Part shown: in pieces, positions 34,949-48,469 of the stretch
Layout of the letters: each line of letters starts with the position of its first letter
How positions within the stretch are numbered: position 1 is the stretch's first letter
Source of the DNA: Phascolarctos cinereus
Lineage: Eukaryota > Chordata > Mammalia > Diprotodontia > Phascolarctidae
DNA: 64,000 bases
Assembly: GCF_002099425.1 (NCBI RefSeq)
Contig: NW_018344185.1
Coordinates: 4,288,001-4,352,000 of the forward strand
Direction: 5' to 3'
Program-made: the position numbers and the translations under genes
The notes under the pieces: generated by a model
What the model was told of the DNA's origin: nothing
The model's input: only the letters and a program-made list of their open reading frames with translations
The model's database searches: none

Positions 34949-35442
34949 GTAAGTCGAAAACTGGAGCAAACAAATAATCCAGTATTCCTTGGATACCTAT
35001 TTGAGGGATTCATCACCAATTCCAATAAAATTTTCATAAATTAGAAGCCAAAGACTTAGAAATCTTTGACTCAAAAGGATCTCCCCCAATATCCCATTAC
35101 TTAAAATTTTCATTTGGATTATAAGCTCTTCTCAAATCCAATATCCCCAGAGATAAGTCCAACAGCTATTCATACGCCAGTTTGGATTATTTTAATCATC
35201 TAGCTAGATGACATTCTTCTGAATTCCTAGCCACCCATGGTGAACTGGAATTGTAATATTTGTGTGTGGCGGGAGTTTTGAAAGGAGAGCAGAGTTAGAT
35301 GAGCTGATGTAGGAGATATCTTTGGACAGCCAGAATATAGCATAAGGGTTCTGGACACCTGGAGAGCAGCAGAGAAGGGCTGCTGAAAGGAGTGCTTCTG
35401 GGAAGATTTTATGGAATAGGTAGAACCTCAATAGTACCTAGA

Positions 35443-35668
35443 TTGTGCTGGAGTGCTGGGCCTGGAGTCAGGAAGACTTATCTTCCTGAGTTCAAACCCG
35501 GCCTCATATACTAGCTATGATCCTGGGCAGGTCATTTAATCCTAATTGCCTCAGTTTTCCCACCTGCAAAATAAACTGGAGAAGGAAATGGCAATGTATC
35601 TCTGCCAAGAAAGCCCCAAATGGAGTCACAAAGTCAGACACAACTGAAAAATGACTGAACAATGAATA
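35443..35668 (+). repeat. tRNA-derived marsupial SINE
   Basis: GGGCCTGGAGTCAGGAAGAC, GAGTTCAAACCCGGCCTCAT, ACTGGAGAAGGAAATGGCAA and the ACTGAAAAATGACTGAACAA tail. It lies in the intron between the two SRCR exons. Confidence 0.85.
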
Positions 35669-35689
35669 ACCTAAGCTGAGCCTCAGAGT

Positions 35690-35950
35690 ACAAGGTGCCA
35701 TTTCCACAAGTAGCAAGGAGGTATTGGGGAGGAAGGAGGGAGCAGAGTATAGCAACACAGCCTTAGCAAAGGGTATGAAATTTAAGGGGACCTGGAATAA
35801 TCCAGAGGTGATGGCAGTGGGAAAAACTAGAGGCAAGAAGACCAGATGAAAGCCTACTATAGTAGTCAGCATGTAAGATCAAGGCCCTGGGCAAAGGCTG
35901 TGGCAATGGTAAGGGAGAGAAAGGGAAATGGGAGACAATCTGAAATTAGA
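35690..35950 (-). repeat. L2 fragment, minus strand
   Basis: Antisense L2 ORF2-tail words (CCTGGAATAATCCAGAGGTG, GGCTGTGGCAATGGTAAGGG). Confidence 0.5.
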
Positions 35951-36134
35951 GTCCATATGATTTAGCAGTTGAATGAATATGATGCCAACTCCAAGACCTC
36001 CACCAAACCTTTTAAGAGGACCTCATTGGATAGTCCCACCATTGTGGATAGGGTTATAGGTTGTTAACAGGTTGTTTTATCCTGAGTTGGAAGTCTTTGA
36101 TTTAATGATCCTTTTCATTGTTGTCATTTGAAAG

Positions 36135-36265
36135 GTTCTGGACAAATTTGGTTGGATGACGTTGAATGCAGTGGCCATGAAGTTAGCCTCTGGGATTGCA
36201 GGAAAAGTCCCTGGGGCACTCATAACTGTAACCACAATGAAGATGCTGGGGTAATATGCAGCTGA
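36135..36265 (+). CDS. MARCO: MARCO SRCR domain exon 2 and stop codon
   Basis: The terminal exon, phase 1, from a TTTGAAAG acceptor to TGA at 36263-36265. It encodes [14 protein letters not shown], then [16 protein letters not shown] and NEDAGVICS, giving cysteines three to six of a six-cysteine group A SRCR domain and the conserved acidic NED-AGV element. The C terminus is CS, one residue shorter than the human CSV ending as I recall it. The acceptor has a weak pyrimidine tract, but frame and domain continuity with the previous exon are exact. Confidence 0.94.
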
Positions 36266-36395
36266 TTCCCACAGAGAACTTCCCATATTGTCTCCAAAAT
36301 CCTTGAAGCCTAACCTGTAACCTGATTGCCAATCCTTAGGTGACTAGCTTCACTCTCAAGGTGTCCTATATTAAATATACATGCTTGTCTATGTG
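36266..36395 (+). other. MARCO: MARCO 3' UTR (short)
   Basis: Non-coding sequence after the stop codon. The end is estimated from the ATTAAA signal at 36370-36375, with cleavage placed about 20 nt after it. If that signal is not used, the UTR runs on to an unknown downstream site. Confidence 0.4.
36370..36375 (+). promoter_or_regulatory. MARCO: candidate polyadenylation signal ATTAAA
   Basis: This is the common variant hexamer, 105 nt after the stop codon. It is followed by a TG-rich stretch (GCTTGTCTATGTGTGGATG) that could serve as the downstream element. Confidence 0.45.
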
Positions 36396-36915
36396 TGGAT
36401 GACTTCACTCTGTATCACTCCTATGCTGCTTAAGGAAAGATCCTTAAGGAAAGAAAAAAAAAAAGCTCTGCTTGACACACTCACTGGTTGTGTTTTCTTT
36501 GACTGAAGCCAATACTGAAAAATGAAGCTAATTCTCCACTCCTGGACCAGAGGTGGATCCCAGAAAATGAACTGATGAAAGCCCCTTGAACTGTCCCAAC
36601 TACCAATTGCTTCCTTTCCTTTTACATGGTTATATGCAAAGCAGGCCAAAGTCCATGCATAGGCAGATTAGACGGCAGGCTGTGTGTCATGATATGAAGG
36701 GCATATGAAGCTCTCTATCTCAAAATCATCTCACCAACTTTCTGTATGTCCAGAAAATCCACCATCAAAGTGGTCTGGTAGTCAATGTGAAATTGATGGG
36801 AAAGTTTGAGGTAAAGCAGAGATAGATATGGGCAAAATCTGAAAGGTCTATCTGTGGTTTCTCAAAGAAACAGGAGACTTAGACATCAGCCTTGAGACCT
36901 TACTTTCCTTTAGGA

Positions 36916-37093
36916 CAGGGATTCTTTACCATATTTGTATCATGGAGCCAATGGACCTCCAGTTACAATAATATTTTCAAATGAAATCAAAAGTTAGTGA
37001 AAATGAAGATGTAATTTTTTTTCCCCATGCAAGTTCTTGGACTCCCTGAAATTTATCCACATGGGTCTGTGGACACCAGGTTAAGAACTCTTG
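36916..37093 (+). mobile_element. hAT-Charlie-like DNA transposon relic
   Basis: Starts CAGGGATTCTTTACC and ends with the inverted terminus GTTAAGAACTCTTG. Inner sequence ATGAAGATGTAATTTTTTTT matches a widespread mammalian non-autonomous hAT family. It is internally deleted and has no coding content. Confidence 0.65.
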
Positions 37094-37439
37094 CTTTAGA
37101 GGAGAGCTAGGCAGGAAAAAAAAAGGTAATAAAACATGTCAGGACTTCTCCTCCCCACCCCCAAAAAGAAATAGGAACAAATTCATTCCCCAGAGTTGCT
37201 CCATCCTTAGAGTGCTTGCCTAGTCAGGGGACTGACGCATTCCCAGAGTGCTGCTGCACTGCCGCTCTGGAAAGATTCCAAAGGCTGGTTCAAGAGGGAA
37301 GATTATAATGGATTCCTAGAATGACCATAATATTGTAAATAGGGGCCAAGATAAAAAAATCTTTAGCAAAGGAGAAAACAGAAGGAGGTTTAGGTAATAC
37401 CAAAGAGTTTGAATGCCTCACTTAGGTAATTTAATTATA

Positions 37440-37580
37440 GTCCACTCAATGCAACAAGCATTTATGTAGTGCCTAGTGTTAAGTGTCAGCTATAAGACAC
37501 TGTGTCAGCCCACAAGGGTTCAAGGGGAAAACAATAGAGTCCCTGCCTTTAAGGAGCTCACATTTTATTGAAAAAATAAA
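37440..37580 (-). repeat. L2 3' tail, minus strand
   Basis: CAACAAGCATTTATGTAGTG at the left and TTTAAGGAGCTCACATTTTA at the right, the inverted L2 terminus. Confidence 0.6.
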
Positions 37581-37649
37581 CTTTGTTTACTGAGGGCAAG
37601 AACTGTGCCAGAGTAATGTTAAGTACAGTAAATACTCATGGGATTGAAT

Positions 37650-37890
37650 ATAATTAATAATCATAATTCATATTTACATAGAATTTCAAAAGTCTGTAGA
37701 AAGTTTCATGTATTATCCCATCTGAGCCACAAAACCAGGAAAATGCTATTTTATCCTCATTTTACAGATGAGGAAACTGAGGCTCAGAAAGATTAAGTGA
37801 TTTTTCCAGAGTCTCACAGTTATTTCATATCAAAAGTAGGATTTGAACCCAGACCTTCATGACTTCAAATCTATCACTCCATCTACTCCA
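37650..37890 (-). repeat. CORE-SINE, minus strand
   Basis: TCATTTTACAGATGAGGAAA, GGATTTGAACCCAGACCTTC and ATCACTCCATCTACTCC. Confidence 0.7.
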
Positions 37891-38321
37891 GCTGGAATGG
37901 AAGGAGGGGACATAATGAAATAATAAATATGTATTTTAAGTGGAGTTCCCAACCAATAAAAGCTCACTTCCATCCAGTTTCCAATAGAACTTTTGGTTAT
38001 AAAATGAACATACAATTGTAGGTCTATAGCTAGAATAAACCTCATTTATAGATGAGGAAACTGAAGTCACAGGATTATAGAATTTATAAATGGCAATGGT
38101 TCCAGCTTTTGTTCATCTTCTTTATCGACTGATGACTGAGCAAGAAGAAATGGGTTTGATCTATACTAAAGCTGGCTACAATCATCACTTTGCTTCAGTG
38201 TTTCCTCTGTGTACTGGTTTCCTCATCTGCAAAGTTTAGGGATATAGCTAGTTCTACAAAGTTCCTTTAAACTCTATAATAAATATATGATCTAGAATTA
38301 TCTGATAAAAATAGGATACAG

Positions 38322-38325
<4 letters not shown>

Positions 38326-38367
<42 letters not shown>
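38326..38367 (+). repeat. GATA microsatellite
   Basis: About ten perfect ATAG/GATA units. Confidence 0.95.
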
Positions 38368-38479
38368 ATGGAGAAAGACAGTTTCTAAAATGGGCAGTTG
38401 GAAGACTCCATAACCTTGCTAAAAGTAGGTATAGGACCTGTCCTGAGAGCTAGCCTGGTCTAAGATAGAGGTCATGACT

Positions 38480-41400
38480 CCCTTTTTTTTTTCACTATGT
38501 CTGAGTGAAACAAAAACTCTCTGGAGCCTATCCAAATTCCCCTCCAAACAACCATGAAAACCACCTCAGAACCAATTTAGCAGTGGGGAAGCAAATTACC
38601 AACTCAGCAGAAAACATCCATCTCACTTGTGTGAGAGATAAGCCTGATAAACAAGCAGCAGCAGCAGGATGCACTGCTGGACCAATCCACCAGTGGAGGG
38701 GGGAGGGGCACCCCCATGTAAGCCAGCAGCCCTGGAGGCAAGCCAGCAGTCCCAGACTAGCAGACTACCCCCAGTGCAGACCACCAGTGAGGCCCTGCCT
38801 CCATAGCAAGCCAGCAGTGAGGTTCCACCCCTGGGGCAGGCTACAAGGGAGGTCCTGCCCCCAATACAAGCCAGCAGGGGGCACCCCACATCTAGTGCAA
38901 GCCAACAGCTGGGCCCCAAAACCCAATGAAAGCAAATGACAAGGTTCTGAGTCCTGCAATAAGAAGCTTGGGACAGTGAAGGAGATGAGCACAACTCTTG
39001 CATAAAAGTACAAAGTCACAAAATATGCAGAAAAAAATAAGTAAAAAACAAAGAAAGAACTTGACTACAGCAAGTTATTATGATGACAGGGAGGATCAAG
39101 GCACAAACTTAGAAGAGGACAACAGTGTTAACAGCAACATGTGAAGCCCCTCCCCACAAAGAAAAATGTAAATTAGTTTCAGGCCCAAAAAGAACTCCTG
39201 GAAGACCTTTAAAAGGATTTTAAAAAGCAAATTAGGGAAGTAGAAGAAAAATTGGGAAAAGAAATGAGAGCAATGCAAGAGAATCATGGAGTTGGAGGGA
39301 AGTCAACAGCTTAGTGAAAGAAACACAAAAAATGGAAAAATATATATGAAAATTCACTGAAAGAAATAACTCTTTAAAAAATAGAATTGACCAAATGGAA
39401 AATAAAGTACAAATGCTCACTGAAGAAAATAATTCCTTAAAAATTAGAATTGTGCAAGTGAAAGCTAACGACTCCATGAGACATCAAGATACAATAAAAC
39501 AAAATCAAAAGAATAGAAAAAAATAAAAGAAAATGTGAAATTTATCATTGGAAAAATAACTCACCTTGAAAATAGATCCAGGAGAGATTTTTGTGTACAT
39601 TTTCAAAAACAAACTTATTGAAACAATTGGACTACCTGAAAAACCCAAAGAAAAAAAGACCCTAGATATCATTTTCAAGAAATTATCAAAGAAAACTGCC
39701 CTGATATCCTACACCAAATGGTAAAATAGAAATTGAAAGAATCCACTGATCACCGCTTGAAAGAGATCCCATAACGAAAACTCCCAGGAATATCATAGCC
39801 AAATTTCAGAGCTCCCAGGTCAAAAAGAAAATAGCCAGAAAGAAGCAATTCAAATATTGTGGAGCCACGGTCAGGATTACACCGGATTTAACAGCTTCTA
39901 CATTAAAGAACCAGAGGACTTGAAATATGATAGTCTGGAAGGCAAAGGAATTAGGATTACAACCAAGAATCATCTACCCAGCAAAATTTAGTATAATCCT
40001 TCAGGAGGAAAAATGGATGTTTAATAAAATAGAGGACTTTTAAGCATTCCTAATTAAAAGAACAAAATGTAATTAAAAACTTGCCTTCAAATACAAGACT
40101 CAAGAGAAACAGAAAAAGGTAAAAAAGAAACAAGAAAGAAAAAACATAAGAGATTCAATAAAGTCAAACTGTTTATATTCCTACAGGGCAAGATAATATT
40201 TGTAACTTAAGAACTTTATCACTATAAGAGCATTTAGAAGGAGTATACATAGACAAAGGGTATAGATGTGAGATGACTATGATAGGATGATATCCAAAAA
40301 AAAAAAAATTAAGCAGTGGGAAAGAAGATTGTACTGAAAGAGGAAGTGAGAGATAGAATGGGGTAAATTATCTCACATAACAGAGGCGTGAAAGAACTCT
40401 TGGAGATGGGAGGTGGTGCTTGAATCTTATTCTCATCAGAATTAGCTCAAAAAGGGAATAACATACACACTTAGTTGGATATAGAAACCTATCTTGCCCT
40501 TAGGGAAGTAAAAAGGGAGAAGGATGAGATGGGGGGTGGGGAGTGACTGATAAAAGGGAGGGGAGTTTGGGGGAGGTAGTGACCAAAAGTAAAACACTTT
40601 GTGAGAAAGGACAGAGTGAAAGGTAAGAGAGAGAGAGTTGGATAAACAGGGGAAAATATGATGGAGGAAAATACACAGTCATCATAACCATTAATGTGAA
40701 TGTGATGAACTCACCCATAAAATGAAAATGGATGACAGAATGAATTAAAAAACAGAATCCTACAATATGCTGTTTACAAAAAACACATTTCGGGGGGAGA
40801 GACACACATGAAGTAAAGGTAAGGGGCTGGAGCAGAATCTATTATGCTTCAGCTGAAGTAAAATAAAAAAAGAACAGGGGTAGCAATCATAATCTCAGAC
40901 AAAGCAAAAGCAAAACAAAAATGAATATAATTAAAAGAGATAAGGAAGGAAATTATATCTTGCTAAAAAGGTACCATAGACAATGAAGTAACATCAGTAC
41001 TAAACATATATGCACCAAATAGTATAGCATCTACATTTTTAAAGAAGTTAAATGAGTTACAGGAGGTAATAGACAGTAAATACTAATGGGAGACCTCAAC
41101 TTTCCTCTCTCAGAACTATACACAAAATATACAAGAAAGAAGTTAAGGAGGCAAATAGAATTCTAGAAAAGTTAGATATGATAGCTCTCTGGAGAAAACT
41201 GAATGGAAATAGAAAGGAATATACCTTTTTTCTTTTCAGCAATACATGGCAGTTACACAAAAATTGACTATGTATTAAGGCATTAAAACCTCACATTCAA
41301 ATGCAGAAAAGCAGAAATATTAAATGCACCCTTTTCAGATCATAATGCAATAGAAATTACATTCAATAAAAGGCAGTGCATACATTAAAAATTAATTGGA

Positions 41401-42262
41401 ATATAAACAATTCAATCCTAAAAAATGAGTGGGTCAAAGAATAAATGATAAAAACAATCAATAATTTCATTAAAAAGAATGACAACAATGAAACGACATA
41501 CCAAAATTTATGAGATACAACCAAAGCAGTACTTAGGGAAAATTTTATCTCTCTAAAAAGCAGATCAATGAATTGGGTGTGCAACTAAAAAAATTTTTTT
41601 TTAAAGAACAAATTAAAAACCCCCAATTAAATACCAAATTGGAAATCCTGAAAATCAATGAAGAGATCAATAGAATTGAAAGTAAGAAGACCATTAAACT
41701 GATAAATAAAACTAGAAGCTGGTTTTATGGGGGAGGGGAACAATAATAAAATATATAAACCATTGGTTAATTTGATTTTAAAAAGGAAAGAATAAAACCA
41801 AACCAGTATCAAAAATGAAAGGGGTGAATTCACTGCCAACAAAGAGGAAATTAAAACAATTATTAGGAGCTATTTTGCCCAATTATGTGCCAGTACATCT
41901 GACAATCTAAATGAAATGGATGGATATTTAGAAAAATATAAATTTCCCACATTAAGAGGAAACAGAATACTTAAATAACTTCATCTTAGAAAAACAAATT
42001 GAACAAGCAATCGATGAGCTCCCTAAGAAAACATCCCAGGGCCAAATGGATTCACAAGTGAATTCTACCAAACATTTACAGAACAATTAATTCCAATATT
42101 ATATAAACTATTTGGGGAAATAGGCAGGGTCCTTCCAAATTCCTTCTACAAATATGGGGCTGATACCTAAACCAAGAAGAGTAAAAATAGAAAAAGAAAA
42201 TTATAGGTCAATTTCCCTAATGAATATTGATGCAAATATTTTAAATAAAATATTAGCAAGAG
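38480..42262 (+). mobile_element. decayed L1 LINE (5' UTR, ORF1, ORF2 to RT)
   Basis: Parts are in L1 order. A GC-rich 5' region spans about 38480-39100 and shares AAGCTTGGGACAGT with the 5' region of the minus-strand element near 63.25 kb. ORF1 remains lie at 39230-40080 (RNA-binding core, tail with KYCGA and TPDLTAS). An intergenic spacer runs to about 40650. ORF2 endonuclease remains are at 40750-41400 (MGDLNFPLSE, KIDYVL, SDHNAI), and the start of the reverse transcriptase at 42154-42260 reads [20 protein letters not shown]. It has many stops and frameshifts and is dead. It breaks off at 42262 where another L1 5' end begins. Confidence 0.85.
38777..38932 (+). repeat. 30-bp minisatellite in L1 5' region
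   Basis: Units start at 38777, 38807, 38837, 38867 and 38898 with lengths 30, 30, 30, 31 and about 35. The unit motif is CAAGCCAGCAGTGAGG followed by a C-rich half. Less regular half-units precede it from about 38719. Confidence 0.8.
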
Positions 42263-44215
42263 AGGATTCTGGAAAGATGGCAGAGTACAATGAAAAATCT
42301 TCTGCTCTCCCAATTTCCTCCATAAAAAAAGATAGAAAACTGCCTCAGAGGGAACATAGAGCAGCAATAATAAACCAAAATCGGGGTGAAGCAGTTGTCC
42401 TCTTGTGGCAACTTGAGAAGACTGCAGGAAAGACCTGACCACAAGAGGTGGAGGTTTGTTCTGAATGAAGTGAAAACACTTGCAGGCTGCCTCTGTAGAA
42501 TCAACAAACAACAAGCCCGGGGGGCAACTACATTAGGAGGCAGCCTCACCCTCAGGAACTTTCACCTCAGGAGTAATGTGGGGATCAGAAATAATAAAAC
42601 AAAATCAAAAGAATTTAAAAAAGCAGACAATGTGAAACATCTCATCAGAAAAACAACTGATCTGGAGAACAGATCAAGGAGAAATAATATAAAAATAGTT
42701 GGACCACCTGAAAATTATGATTTAAAAAAAATTGATACATTTCAAGAAACTATCAGGGAAAATTGCCCTAAAGTTCTTTAAAAAAAAATCCACTGATAAC
42801 CACATAAAAGAGATCCTAGAAGGAAAACTTACAGGAATATCCTAGCCAAGTTTCAAAGTTCCCAGGTTAAGGGGAAAATATTGGAAGCAACAAGAAAAAA
42901 AATTTTTTTAATACCATGGAGCTACATATGATAAGGATTACACAAGACCTGGCAACTACTATGCTGAAGGACTATAGGTCCTGGAATACTATATTTCATA
43001 GAGCAAAAGAGCAAAGTTAAGTATACTCCTGAATTTAAAAAAAAAATGAACATCTGATGAACTGATAGACTTTCAGGTATTTGTGACAAAAAAAAGCAGA
43101 ACTTAATGGAAAATTTCATGTATAAGAGCTGGGAGAAATATAAAGTGTACATTAAAGACCAATTATACGGGGCTACATAAGGACAAATTCTTTACTTCCT
43201 ATATGTGAAAATGTTATCAGTACTCTTATGACTGTTATCATTATTTGGGTCATTTGAAAGAAAGGCTTGGGCTGAGCTGTCCATGATGGGGTGATACTAA
43301 AAAAATAAAACTGTGTAGGAAGAGATAAAAAGGAGTAATTATCTCATACAAATGAAGCATGAAGAATTGATACAGAAGAAGCAAGTTAGGGAGAGAGCAA
43401 ATAGTGCTGGAACCTTACTCTCATTGGGAATGGGTTAAAAAAAGAACACACACACATATGTGGGGGAAGAAGATAAGGGAGGGACTCTTAGAAGGGTGGG
43501 TAGGTTAAGGAATAGGAGGGCAAGGTAGCAGGTAGAAATAAAGTTAAGGCATGAGGAGGGCTAGAGTAAATAAAGTGAGAAAAATAGTAAGGAAAAATAA
43601 GGAGGGAAAGACACAACAAGTAATTACAGTTTAGAATGTAAATAAGAAGAATTTGCCCATAAAACAGAAATAGACAGCAAAATTTTGAATTCAACAATAT
43701 GTTGCTTTCAGGAAACACAATGAAAATGAGAGATACACACAAAAAATAAAATAAAGGGCTGTAATAGAATTTATTATGTAAAAAAACAAGGGTAGTAATT
43801 ATGATCTCAGATAAAGTTAAAGCTAAAATAGACTTAATCAAAAGAGAAAAATAGGGAAACTATACTATGTGTCACAATAGTATTAAATATTGTTTTCTAT
43901 TTTAAATAACTAGACAATATAAAATACCTGAGAGTATCCCTGCCAAAACAGACACAGAAACTATAAAAACATAAATATGAAACACAAATTAAGTCAGATT
44001 TAAATAATTGGAATAACATGTATTGTTCCTGGGTAGGTAATGCCAATATAATTTTTAAAATGGCAATTTTACCTAACTAATCTATTTATTCAAAGCCATC
44101 CCAATTAAATTACTTAAAAAACTATCTTACTAAGTTAGAAAAAAATAACAAAGTTCATTTGGGAGAACAAAGGTCAGGAATTTCAAAGAAACTAGGGGGA
44201 AAAGATATAAAGAAA
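42263..44215 (+). mobile_element. second L1 copy: 5' UTR, ORF1, deleted ORF2
   Basis: A new L1 5' end begins near GGAAAGATGGCAGAGTACAA. It is followed by ORF1 (about 42600-43060, with LIRKTTDLENRSRRNNIKIV), a spacer, and the start of the endonuclease region (about 43700-43860). The sequence then jumps to the post-RT part of ORF2 (about 43910-44180, with IKSDLNNWNN and CSWVG), so most of the endonuclease and all of the reverse transcriptase are missing. Confidence 0.75.
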
Positions 44216-44219
44216 GGAG

Positions 44220-45944
<1,725 letters not shown>

Positions 45945-45945
<1 letters not shown>

Positions 45946-46575
45946 GAAAAATACTTCCAATGTCTTCTACCCTAAATATTAAAATATCAGATTTAAATTT
46001 ATACAAAGTAGTTATTTCTTACTTTCATGCAGAATGCCAGAACATAATGCAATCTTTTATCACTGAAATGTTAAAAAAAACATTCTAAGAATACTAAAGT
46101 TAAATATTTAAATAACTTCTATCAAAAGATGACTCTTAATGAAATATCAATTTAATGTGATACTCCAATCCTCTAGTAAGTCATTAATATGGAAGAATAT
46201 TCCTTTTATGATATACACTGCATCCCATCCTCTGCAATTCTCGTCCAAGTCATATGATGGAATTAATTTTAAACCTTGATGTTTCCTGATATCTGGGTCT
46301 ATTTCTGACACTGATTTTCTTAAGGACAGTGTCACAAAACCTCAAAAATGTTAGTAGCCCACACAGACTACTACACCTCAATCCATGGGAAAGAATACCC
46401 AATGGAGAATCAGGATCATATCTCATTTTTATTATTCCCTCACTTTGGGGTAAATTACTTTCCTGAACCTTCATTTCTTCATCTCTAAAATAAGAAGAAC
46501 AACCATTGCCCTACTCTCCCCCATAGGAAAACTTTAGGAGGACACAATGAGTTCAATGAATGAAGAAAACAGATG
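45945..46575. other. intergenic stretch without recognised features
   Basis: AT-rich sequence right after the L1 3' end. No gene or named repeat recognised, apart from a short SINE-like piece near 46465-46490 (TTCATTTCTTCATCTC). Confidence 0.4.
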
Positions 46576-46576
46576 A

Positions 46577-46665
46577 GGATGCCTAGGACAGTGAAAAGCA
46601 TACTAGATTTCCAGTTACACAGACTTGGGCTCAAGTTCAGTCACTTACTTAACCCATGTAATCAT
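46577..46665 (+). repeat. MIR-like SINE fragment
   Basis: GACAGTGAAAAGCATACTAG and TCACTTACTTAACCCATGTA. It directly precedes a younger SINE. Confidence 0.5.
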
Positions 46666-46667
46666 GG

Positions 46668-46935
46668 TTGGGGGCAGCCAGGTTTTGTAGTGGATAGAGA
46701 GCCAAGCCTAGACTCAGGAAAACTCATCTTCCTGAATTCAAATGTGGCCTCAGACACTTACTAGCTGTGTGACCATGGGTAAGGTCACTTAACCCTGTTT
46801 GCCTCAGTTTCCTCATCTGTAAAGTGAGCTGGAGAAGAAAATGGCCAACCACTACAGTATCTTTGCCAAGAAAACCCCAAATGGGTTCACAAAGAGGCAG
46901 ACACAACTGAAAAAATGACTCAGCAATGATTCTTG
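46668..46935 (+). repeat. tRNA-derived marsupial SINE, full length
   Basis: GGGGGCAGCCAGGTTTTGTA, TAGCTGTGTGACCATGGGTA, AAAGTGAGCTGGAGAAGAAA and the AGACACAACTGAAAAAATGA tail. Confidence 0.85.
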
Positions 46936-47254
46936 CAATACCCACAATAAGGATATAAAACATTTTAGAAAGCACATCTTTGCAAACATTAGTTAATGTC
47001 AGCTTTTCCTCTGAAATTATCTCCAATTTATCATGTATGTGTACATGTATACACATATACGTATGTAAAATACACTATTATATCTTATTTATGCAGTTGT
47101 TTGCATCTTATCTCCTTCATTAGTCTGTGAGCTCCTTGAAAGCAGGGATTATGCCCATCTTTCTATATTTCAAAATTTGAGTAAATCAGTGATTTTATCA
47201 AAGGGAGTTCTTTCAATGATACAGATTGCAATTCATTCAAATGTTCTCATCCTA

Positions 47255-47780
47255 AAAAGCAAGTCTGATCATATTAACCTCCCCCTACAATCAATAAAGT
47301 CCAGTGGCTTCTTGTTGCCTCCAGGATAAAATACAAAATGCTCTACTTGGCTTTCAAAGTCCTTCATAATATAGCCCCACCCCACCTTTGCAGTCTTCTT
47401 ACATCTTATTCTCCAACATGTATTTTTCAGTTCAGTGACACAGGCCTCCTGTGTTGCACAAATAAAACATTCCATCTTTTGGCTTACGGCATTCTTTCTG
47501 GCTGTCCCCCTTGCCTGAAACATTCTCCCTGCTCAACTCTAACTACTGACTTTCCTGGCTTACTTTAAATCCCAAATAAGATCATACCTTCTATAGAAAG
47601 CTTTTCTCAATCCCTCTTAATTCCAATGTCATCTGTTTGTTAATTATTTCCTATTTTAACTGTATATAGTTAGCTTTGTATGTATTTGTTTTCATGTTGG
47701 CTCCACCATTAGATTATAAGTTCCTTGAGGACAAGAATTGTCTTTTGCCTCTTTTTGCATCCCCATATTTGTCTATATTT
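47255..47780 (+). repeat. L2 LINE 3' part
   Basis: AAGTCTGATCATATTAACCT, TTGTTGCCTCCAGGATAAAA, TTTCAAAGTCCTTCATAATA and CCTTGAGGACAAGAATTGTC are in L2 order. Confidence 0.85.
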
Positions 47781-48118
47781 TCCTGTGTCTTCCATAGAGA
47801 AGCTACCGATGTACCGGCAGCTTTCTTCTGGTTGCTTAACACAGACAAAGATACACAGAATCCAAAAATAACACCAATTTAGAATAGAAAATCATTTCTA
47901 CAAAACTATGGAGGAGGATGGTGGAAAATTAAGGGCAGTATTAACTCACAAAATAGTTCTAAGGGTACTAGTGCCATGTTCCCAGATGTCCACTTATAAA
48001 CCAGCAATCTAGATGAATAGCAGGCCCAAGGCTTAGCATAGTTTTATGCACATAATAGATTTTTACTAAATGTTGTTGTCGTTGTTTTTAATTTGAGCTA
48101 AACTGGGACTCTATAAGG

Positions 48119-48307
48119 CAGAATTTCTTAATTGTTTATGTATCATGAACCCCTTTGGCAGTATATTGAAAACTTTTCAGAATGTCTTAAAATATATAAA
48201 ATAAAATGAATAGAATTACAAAAGAAATAAATTATATTGAAATGTAGTTATGAATGTATTAAACAAAAACAAGAAGTTCCTGGACCCCAGGCTAAGGAAC
48301 CTTTCTG
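48119..48307 (+). mobile_element. hAT-Charlie-like DNA transposon relic
   Basis: CAGAATTTCTTAATTG at the left, AACCCCTTTGGCAGTATATT and AATTATATTGAAATGTAGTT inside, CCCCAGGCTAAGGAACCTTT at the right. Same family as 36916-37093 and 59347-59885. Confidence 0.7.
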
Positions 48308-48402
48308 CAGAGAATATCAAGATGTAGAAAAAGTACATATTTGTTAAACCTCAAGCTCATTTTCATTAACAAATGGTTTTAATCAAGGCACACTATTTTT
48401 TT

Positions 48403-48466
48403 TTGGCTAGGCAATGGGGTTAAGTGACTTGCCTAGCGTCACACAGCTGGTAAGTGTTATGTGTAG
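48403..48466 (-). repeat. SINE fragment
   Basis: GGGTTAAGTGACTTGCCTAG and GTCACACAGCTGGTAAGTGT. Confidence 0.65.
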
Positions 48467-48469
48467 GCA

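Noticed and set aside
38505-38939. 144-residue open frame as a host gene
   Set aside because: It lies in the L1 5' region, and its length comes from 30-bp repeat units that keep the frame open. No domain is seen.
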